A stretch of DNA of 64,000 nucleotides from JAWVFN01 sp963696625 (lineage in GTDB: Bacteria; Actinomycetota; Thermoleophilia; Solirubrobacterales; 70-9): contig CAVOKZ010000038.1 in assembly GCA_963696625.1 (NCBI GenBank), positions 1 through 64,000 on the forward strand, in the 5' to 3' direction. Each line of letters opens with the position of its first letter. Position 1 is the first letter of the stretch. The notes beneath the pieces are model-generated. The model was not told where the DNA came from. It did not search any database and saw only the letters and a list, made by a program, of their open reading frames with translations. Position numbers and translations under genes: made by a program. Below are positions 59,342 through 64,000 of this stretch, piece after piece.

Positions 59342-60211
59342 CTAGATCCGCTCGATCTCGCGGTTGCGGCCGGTCAGCGATCCCTGCTCTGCGGTCTCGC
59401 GGTCGAGGATCTCGAAGGCGGGGCGGGCGCCGCGGCGCAGGGTGGCTTCGCCGGCGCGGCTGGTCAGCGTCCGGCGCAGGCGGCGGACCAGGGCCATCGT
59501 CCGCGGCACGTAGATGCGGCGCTTGCGCTTGGAGATGCCCTTGACCAGCGCCGCGACGCCGTGCTCGAGCGGCGTCACCTTCTTAACCGGCCACGGCAGC
59601 CGCTTGCGGAAGATCTCGAACGCCTCGTAGTCGCTGGTCACGTCGCGGACGAGGTCGGTGTCGAGCCAGCCCGGATGGGCCGAGCCGACGGCGACGCCGG
59701 CGTCGCCGAGCTCGACCGAGAGAGTGTTGGCGAGCGACTCGACTCCGGCCTTGGTCGCGGCGTAGACGCCGAGCGTCGGCACGGCGCTGAAGGCCGAGAC
59801 CGAGGAGATCAGCAGGAAATAGCCCTGGCTCTTGATCACCTCGTCGGCGGTCGCGCGGACCGTGCGGATCACTCCGGTGAGGTTGATGTCGACGCAGAGG
59901 GCGAATGCGTCAGGGTCGCCCTTGGCCAGCGTCCCGTAGGGAGCGATGCCGGCGTTGGCGACGACGACGTCGATCCCGCCGAGGCTCTCGGCGGTGCCGG
60001 CGGCGGCCGCGTCGAGCTCGGCCTGGTCGGTGACGTCGGCCTCGAACCAGCAGTGCCCGGACCCGAGCTCGGCGGCGAGCGCTTCGAGGCGCTCGGGCTC
60101 GAGCCCGACCAGCGAGATTCGGGCGCCGCGGGCGGCGAGCTCGCGGGCCAGGAGCGCCCCGATCCCCCGCGCGGCGCCGGTGATCAGCACCCGCTTTCCC
60201 GACAGATCCAT
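59342..60211 (-). CDS. short-chain dehydrogenase/reductase
   Basis: 289 residues. TGAARGIG (11-18), ANAG (85-88), and Ser137, Tyr150 and Lys154. Same subgroup as the SDRs at 9526 and 23483, with GISKRKRRIYVPRTMALVRR and a membrane-facing C-terminus. It converges with the NmrA-like gene and is divergent from the SHOCT protein (42 bp). Substrate likely a lipid-like alcohol or ketone; not shown. Confidence 0.92.
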   Translation of the reverse strand: MDLSGKRVLITGAARGIGALLARELAARGARISLVGLEPERLEALAAELGSGHCWFEADVTDQAELDAAAAGTAESLGGIDVVVANAGIAPYGTLAKGDPDAFALCVDINLTGVIRTVRATADEVIKSQGYFLLISSVSAFSAVPTLGVYAATKAGVESLANTLSVELGDAGVAVGSAHPGWLDTDLVRDVTSDYEAFEIFRKRLPWPVKKVTPLEHGVAALVKGISKRKRRIYVPRTMALVRRLRRTLTSRAGEATLRRGARPAFEILDRETAEQGSLTGRNREIERI

Positions 60212-60253
60212 GCCCCGATTCCATCACAGGGAGGCGTGTAGGGTCCGCGTGGG

Positions 60254-61612
60254 ATGAGCACTCCGCCGGAGGACAGACACAAGGTCAAGGTGCGGGTGCT
60301 GGTCGGGCTGGCCTCGTTCCTCGCCTTCCTCTCGATATTCACGACCTGGATCGACCGCCAGCTGCTCGACACCGACGCCTGGGTCGACACCAGCTCGAAG
60401 CTGCTCGAGGACAAGGTGATCTCCGACCAGCTTGCGACCTACGCGATCGACCAGGTCTACGCCAACGTCGACGTCGAGAAGGAGCTGAAGTCAAAGCTCC
60501 CGGGCGACCTCAAGCAGCTCTCGGGGCCGGCACAGGCCGGGCTGCGCGAGCTCGCCGTGCGCGGCGCCGAGGAGGCGCTCCAGCGCCAGCGCGTCCAGGA
60601 TGCCTGGCGCGAGGCGAACCGCACCGCCCACGCCCAGCTCGTGGCGATCCTCGAGGACAAGAGCACCGCGGTCTCGACCGGCGACGGCCGCGTGGTTCTC
60701 GAGCTGCGGCCGCTGGTCGGCCAGCTCGCCGACCGCATCGGCCTCGACAAGGACGTCATCGCCCGCATCCCGCCCGACGTCGCCCAGCTCGAGATCGCGA
60801 AGTCCGAAGACCTGAAATCGGCGCAGACAGTGGTCAAGATCGTCAACGGCCTGGCGATCTTCTTCTCGGTGGGCACGCTGCTGCTCTTCGGCCTCGCCGC
60901 CTACCTCGCCAAGGGTCGGCGATGGATCGTCGTCTTCAGCTACGGCATCGGTCTGATCGTCTCGGGCGTCGCCGCCCTCGCCCTGCGCAAGGTCGGGCAA
61001 TCGGTCGGCGTCGACACGCTGGCCAAGACCGAGTCGGTCAAACCCGCGGCCGAGCACGCGATCAACATCTCGACCGAGCTGCTGGCCTCGATCGCCGAGA
61101 CCGTGATCGTGCTCGGGCTCCTTTTCGTGATCGCGTCGTTCCTCGCTTCACCGAGCCCGGCGGCGGCGAGGATCCGCCGCGCTCTGGCGCCGAGCTTCAT
61201 CGAGCGCCCGGCCGTCGTCTGGTGCGTCTTCGCCGGGCTCGCCCTGATCTACCTGATCGTCAATCCCCCGCACGGCAACCGCGAGCTGCTGACCACGATC
61301 ACGCTGCTCCTGATGGCGGCGATCGGGCTCGAAGCGCTGAGCCGCAAGGTGCACCACGAGTTCCCCGACGCCAAGCCGGGCGACGTGGCGGATCGCCTTC
61401 GCCAGCGCGGCCGCGAACTGACCCAGACCGCGGCCAAGAAGCTGCGTGAGGCGATGGACGACGTCGGTGACATGCTCGACCGCGACGCCGATCCCGAGGA
61501 CGCGCGGCTCGAGCGCCTCGAGAAGCTGGGCGAGCTGAAGGACAAGGGGCTGCTCACCGAGGAGGAGTTCCACGCCGAGAAGGAGCGTCTGCTGAAATCC
61601 GGCGGGCCCTGA
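60254..61612 (+). CDS. integral membrane protein with C-terminal SHOCT domain
   Basis: 452 residues. TM1 about 14-32, a large outer alpha-helical domain (about 35-190; helices like VRGAEEALQRQRVQDAWRE), then five further segments (about 198-385) and a cytoplasmic helix region ending in the SHOCT motif LEKLGELKDKGLLTEEEFHAEKERLL (about 423-448, given in outline), which promotes oligomerisation. Similar actinobacterial proteins have no assigned role. The stop overlaps the likely CTG start of the FAD oxidoreductase. Confidence 0.82.
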   Translation: MSTPPEDRHKVKVRVLVGLASFLAFLSIFTTWIDRQLLDTDAWVDTSSKLLEDKVISDQLATYAIDQVYANVDVEKELKSKLPGDLKQLSGPAQAGLRELAVRGAEEALQRQRVQDAWREANRTAHAQLVAILEDKSTAVSTGDGRVVLELRPLVGQLADRIGLDKDVIARIPPDVAQLEIAKSEDLKSAQTVVKIVNGLAIFFSVGTLLLFGLAAYLAKGRRWIVVFSYGIGLIVSGVAALALRKVGQSVGVDTLAKTESVKPAAEHAINISTELLASIAETVIVLGLLFVIASFLASPSPAAARIRRALAPSFIERPAVVWCVFAGLALIYLIVNPPHGNRELLTTITLLLMAAIGLEALSRKVHHEFPDAKPGDVADRLRQRGRELTQTAAKKLREAMDDVGDMLDRDADPEDARLERLEKLGELKDKGLLTEEEFHAEKERLLKSGGP

Positions 61613-63009
61613 AGCACGACGCGCTCGGATACTGGATCGAGGAGGCCGGCGAGCCGGAGAAGCTGCCGCGACTCGAGGGCGACCGCGACGCCGACGTTGT
61701 CGTCGTCGGCGCCGGCTACACCGGGCTTTGGGCGGCGTGGCACCTGAAGCGCCTCGAGCCCGAGGCCCGGGTCGTCGTGCTCGAGGCGGGCCGCGCGGGC
61801 CAGGGGCCGAGCGGCCGCAACGGCGGCTTCTGCAACACGATGTGGCACCAGCTGCCGCTGATGCGCGAGCGCTTCGGCGCCGACGGGACGCGGGCGGTGG
61901 CCCGGGCCGCACGCGACTCGGTCGGCAAGATCGGCGCCTTCTGCGAGGAGAACGGAATCGACGCGTGGTACCGCCACGGCGGCTATCTGCAAGTCGCGAC
62001 CGCCGCCGCTCAGGACGAGGCGGTCGAGCAGACGCTCGCGGCCGGCGGTGAGCTCGCGGCCGGGGAGTCGGTCCAGCGCCTCGACGCTGCCGCGGTCGCC
62101 GAGCGCTGCCGCTCACCACTCTTTCGCGGCGGCGTCCTCTATCCCGACGCAGCGACGGTGCAGCCCGCGCGCCTCGGTTTCGGGCTGCTCGCCACGCTGC
62201 TCGCGGCCGGGGTGGAGGTCCACGAGTCCTCGCCGGTGAAGCGGGTCCGGGCCGGCCGCGGCGCCCGAGTCGAGGCCGACACCGGCGCCGGGCGGGTGCG
62301 CGCGCCGCACGCGGTCGTCGCAATCGGCGCCGCCGCCGGGGGGCGCGGCTGGGGGGCGCGGAGCCGGCTGACGGCGGTCTCGAGCCATATCGTGCTCACC
62401 GAGCCCGTCCCCGATGTGCTCGAGGAGATCGGCTGGACCGGCGGCGAGTGCATCACCGACTTCCGCGCTCTCGTCCACTACTTCCGCACGACGCCGGACG
62501 GGCGCATCGCCTTCGGCTGGGGTGGAGGGCGGATCGCCTACGGCAGCGGCCTCCGGGGGCGGGTCGAGGTCGACCCGGGGACGATCGAGCAGGTCCGCCG
62601 CGACCTGCTCGCCACCTTCCCCCAGCTGGAGGGGCGGCGGATCGAGCGCGCCTGGGGCGGGCCGATCGACGCGTCGCCCTCGCATCTTCCGGTGATCGCG
62701 CTCGGCGGCGGCGGCCGGGTCGCGACCGCCTTCGGCTACACCGGCAACGGCGTCGCGCCGTCGCAGATGGTCGGCCGCACGCTCGCCTCGCTGGCGCTCG
62801 ACCGGCGTGACGAGCCCTCGCGGCTGCCACTGGTCGACCCGGCGCCGCGGCGGGTTCCGCCCGAGCCGTTTCGCTGGATCGGCGGTGCTGCGATCCGTTC
62901 GGCGCTGATTCGCAAGGAGCGCGCCGAGGGCGATGGCCGCCGCCCCGGGTTCCTGGCGAGGACCGTGGCGGCGATTCCCGAGCGAATCGGGTTCCATATC
63001 GGACGATGA
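61609..63009 (+). CDS. FAD-dependent oxidoreductase (DAO/glycine oxidase-like), probable CTG start
   Basis: 466 residues if started at CTG 61609. The FAD motif DADVVVVGAGYTGLWAAWHL (28-47) lies before the first ATG/GTG/TTG (GTG 61777), so a standard start would delete it. CTG forms a CTGA overlap with the upstream stop, suggesting coupled, non-canonical initiation. Then AGQGPSGRNGGFCNTMW, a substrate domain, and the C-terminal YTGNGVAPSQMVGR closing the FAD site, as in DadA/PuuB-like amine or amino acid oxidases. Next gene overlaps by ATGA. Confidence 0.82.
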   Translation: MKHDALGYWIEEAGEPEKLPRLEGDRDADVVVVGAGYTGLWAAWHLKRLEPEARVVVLEAGRAGQGPSGRNGGFCNTMWHQLPLMRERFGADGTRAVARAARDSVGKIGAFCEENGIDAWYRHGGYLQVATAAAQDEAVEQTLAAGGELAAGESVQRLDAAAVAERCRSPLFRGGVLYPDAATVQPARLGFGLLATLLAAGVEVHESSPVKRVRAGRGARVEADTGAGRVRAPHAVVAIGAAAGGRGWGARSRLTAVSSHIVLTEPVPDVLEEIGWTGGECITDFRALVHYFRTTPDGRIAFGWGGGRIAYGSGLRGRVEVDPGTIEQVRRDLLATFPQLEGRRIERAWGGPIDASPSHLPVIALGGGGRVATAFGYTGNGVAPSQMVGRTLASLALDRRDEPSRLPLVDPAPRRVPPEPFRWIGGAAIRSALIRKERAEGDGRRPGFLARTVAAIPERIGFHIGR

Positions 63010-63467
63010 CGATCCGCCCTGCGACATATGACGACATCGACGCGGTATTGCCGATGATGCTGGCCTACTGCGACTTCTACGAGGTCGAGCACCCCAATGA
63101 ACCCGCCCTGCAGGAGATGGCGAGGCAGCTGATCGACGCCGACGACGACCGCGGCTTCCTGCTCGTCGCCGCCGACGACGACGATCGTCCGGTCGGCTTC
63201 TCGGCCTGCGGCTGGAAGTGGTCGACGCTGCGCGGCGCCCGCTGCGTGATCATGGAGGACTTGTTCGTCGATCCCGAGTTCCGTGGGCGAGGCGTCGCCG
63301 ATCGCCTGATCTCCGAATCCGCCGCCGTCGCCCGTCGAGGCGGCGCCCCGGCGATGCTCTGGCAGACCCAGCCCGCCAACAAGCGCGCCCAGGCCGTCTA
63401 TGACCGCGTCGGGGGCCAGCCCGAGAGGCTGATCGAGTACGAGCTCGAGCTGGGCGAGGGGAGCTGA
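63006..63467 (+). CDS. GNAT-family N-acetyltransferase
   Basis: 153 residues, normal length. MEDLFVDPEFRGRGVADRLI (83-102) is GNAT motif A with the acetyl-CoA-binding RGRGVA (93-98), and NKRAQAVYDRVGG is motif B. It transfers acetyl from acetyl-CoA to an amine; substrate unknown. ATG 63006 overlaps the oxidoreductase stop, and its own TGA overlaps a probable CTG start of the cyclase. Confidence 0.93.
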   Translation: MTIRPATYDDIDAVLPMMLAYCDFYEVEHPNEPALQEMARQLIDADDDRGFLLVAADDDDRPVGFSACGWKWSTLRGARCVIMEDLFVDPEFRGRGVADRLISESAAVARRGGAPAMLWQTQPANKRAQAVYDRVGGQPERLIEYELELGEGS

Positions 63468-64000
63468 GCATCACCGTCCCGATCGTCGTCGCGGTGGTTG
63501 TGGTTCTGGCCGTCGCGGCGCTGATCGTGCGCGAGCCGTGCAAGCGCTGGTACCGGCGACGGGTGATCCGCAGGAAGACCGCAGCAGGTATCGAGCAGGC
63601 GATGCAGCTCGGCACCGACCTCGCGGTCAAGGGCGTCGGCCTCGTCGCCTCGCAGGGGGCGAGCGCGCTGCGGGCCCCGATCGAGGCGCTCTCCCGCTGG
63701 GCGGAGGTCGAGCACCCCGAGCTGCGGCGGGTCTCGCGCGACGGCACCGTCGCGATCCTCTTCTCCGACATCGAGAACTCGACCGCGCTCAACGAGGAGC
63801 TCGGCGACACGCGCTGGCTGAAGGTGCTCGGCGCCCACGACAAGCTCGTGCGCCGCGAGGTCGCGTCGCAGAACGGCTACGTCGTCAAGTCCCAGGGAGA
63901 CGGGTTCATGGTCGCCTTCGAGGAGTCCCGCCAGGCGGTGCACTGCGCGCTGGGGGTGCAGCGCCGGCTCGAGAGCCCCCGCGGAACGCTGCGCAAGACT
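63464..64000 (+). CDS. class III nucleotide cyclase, membrane-anchored (partial, runs off right edge)
   Basis: The frame is open from the GNAT stop to the edge, about 179 codons. I start it at CTG 63464 (CTGA overlap), giving MSITVPIVVAVVVVLAVAAL as an N-terminal anchor; GTG 63494 would cut the anchor short. The cyclase domain begins ILFSDIENSTALNEELGD with the first metal Asp, and VVKSQGDGFMVAF has the second Asp and the base-binding Lys. Only the first half is in view, so nucleotide choice and completeness cannot be judged. Confidence 0.82.
   Translation, partial: MSITVPIVVAVVVVLAVAALIVREPCKRWYRRRVIRRKTAAGIEQAMQLGTDLAVKGVGLVASQGASALRAPIEALSRWAEVEHPELRRVSRDGTVAILFSDIENSTALNEELGDTRWLKVLGAHDKLVRREVASQNGYVVKSQGDGFMVAFEESRQAVHCALGVQRRLESPRGTLRKT

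Noticed and set aside
1..64000. CRISPR array, tRNA or rRNA genes, phage or defence cluster
   Set aside because: No regularly spaced repeats, no clover-leaf or rRNA-like stretches and no recognised defence or phage domains were seen.

Overview
The window is about 70% GC, densely packed, and full of ATGA/GTGA overlaps with GTG and TTG starts. Its gene content points to a lipid- and steroid-oriented actinobacterium. It holds a complete yrbE-mce operon, two cytochromes P450, two class B flavin monooxygenases, four classical SDRs, a wax ester synthase/DGAT and a PHA-synthase-like enzyme. There is no mycolate gene set. The best guess is class Thermoleophilia (Solirubrobacterales-like); this is inferred from gene content and no rRNA or marker gene is present to prove it. 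No tRNA, rRNA, CRISPR array, phage or intact transposase was seen.

Layout. 1-4.6 kb: a left-edge beta-lactamase-fold-like fragment, a PPOX protein, a DoxX protein, eroded HxlR and MarR regulators, a thioesterase and a membrane adenylate cyclase. 5-11.4 kb: a serine hydrolase, then a BVMO divergent from a P450-SDR-hydrolase operon. 11.6-22 kb: yrbEA-yrbEB-mceA-F, a lipid importer lacking its ATPase here, followed by an MFS pump. 23.5-29.2 kb: an SDR divergent from a TetR gene, a marR-smORF-MFS operon, and a TetR-MBL hydrolase pair. 29.2-34.2 kb: a palindromic insertion element, a second P450 and an MMPL exporter. 34.3-47.8 kb: ordinary housekeeping and secreted functions (SET protein, metallopeptidase, GIY-YIG, a subtilase with altered active site, desaturase, trypsin-like protease, glycosyltransferase, glycoside hydrolase, two flippase-like membrane proteins). 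47.9-51.9 kb: a second identical copy of the palindromic element, an SDR-BVMO operon divergent from a TetR gene, and a MerR gene. 52-56.6 kb: an unrecognised membrane protein, a 37-residue membrane peptide, a PhaC-like enzyme and a WS/DGAT, probably a storage-lipid cluster. 56.6-64 kb: PaaG-like hydratase, lactate-monooxygenase-like flavoenzyme, two dehydrogenase-type proteins, a SHOCT membrane protein, an FAD oxidoreductase, GNAT and a cyclase cut by the right edge.

A coherent picture is uptake of lipids or sterols by Mce, oxidation by P450s, BVMOs, SDRs and an enoyl-CoA hydratase, storage as wax ester/TAG or polyester, and export by MMPL and MFS pumps. Many local TetR and MarR regulators sit next to dyad operators.

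The less ordinary signals are these. A 168-bp near-palindrome has two identical copies, each abutting the TAG stop codon of a gene in the same orientation. Three regulator genes keep both ends but have lost the middle. Three genes carry apparent +1 frameshifts. A short repeat is translated as the C-terminal tail of two unrelated proteins. A 49-codon ORF is stop/start coupled on both sides between marR and its pump. Two genes in the last operon seem to start at CTG in a CTGA junction. No obvious new defence system was found.
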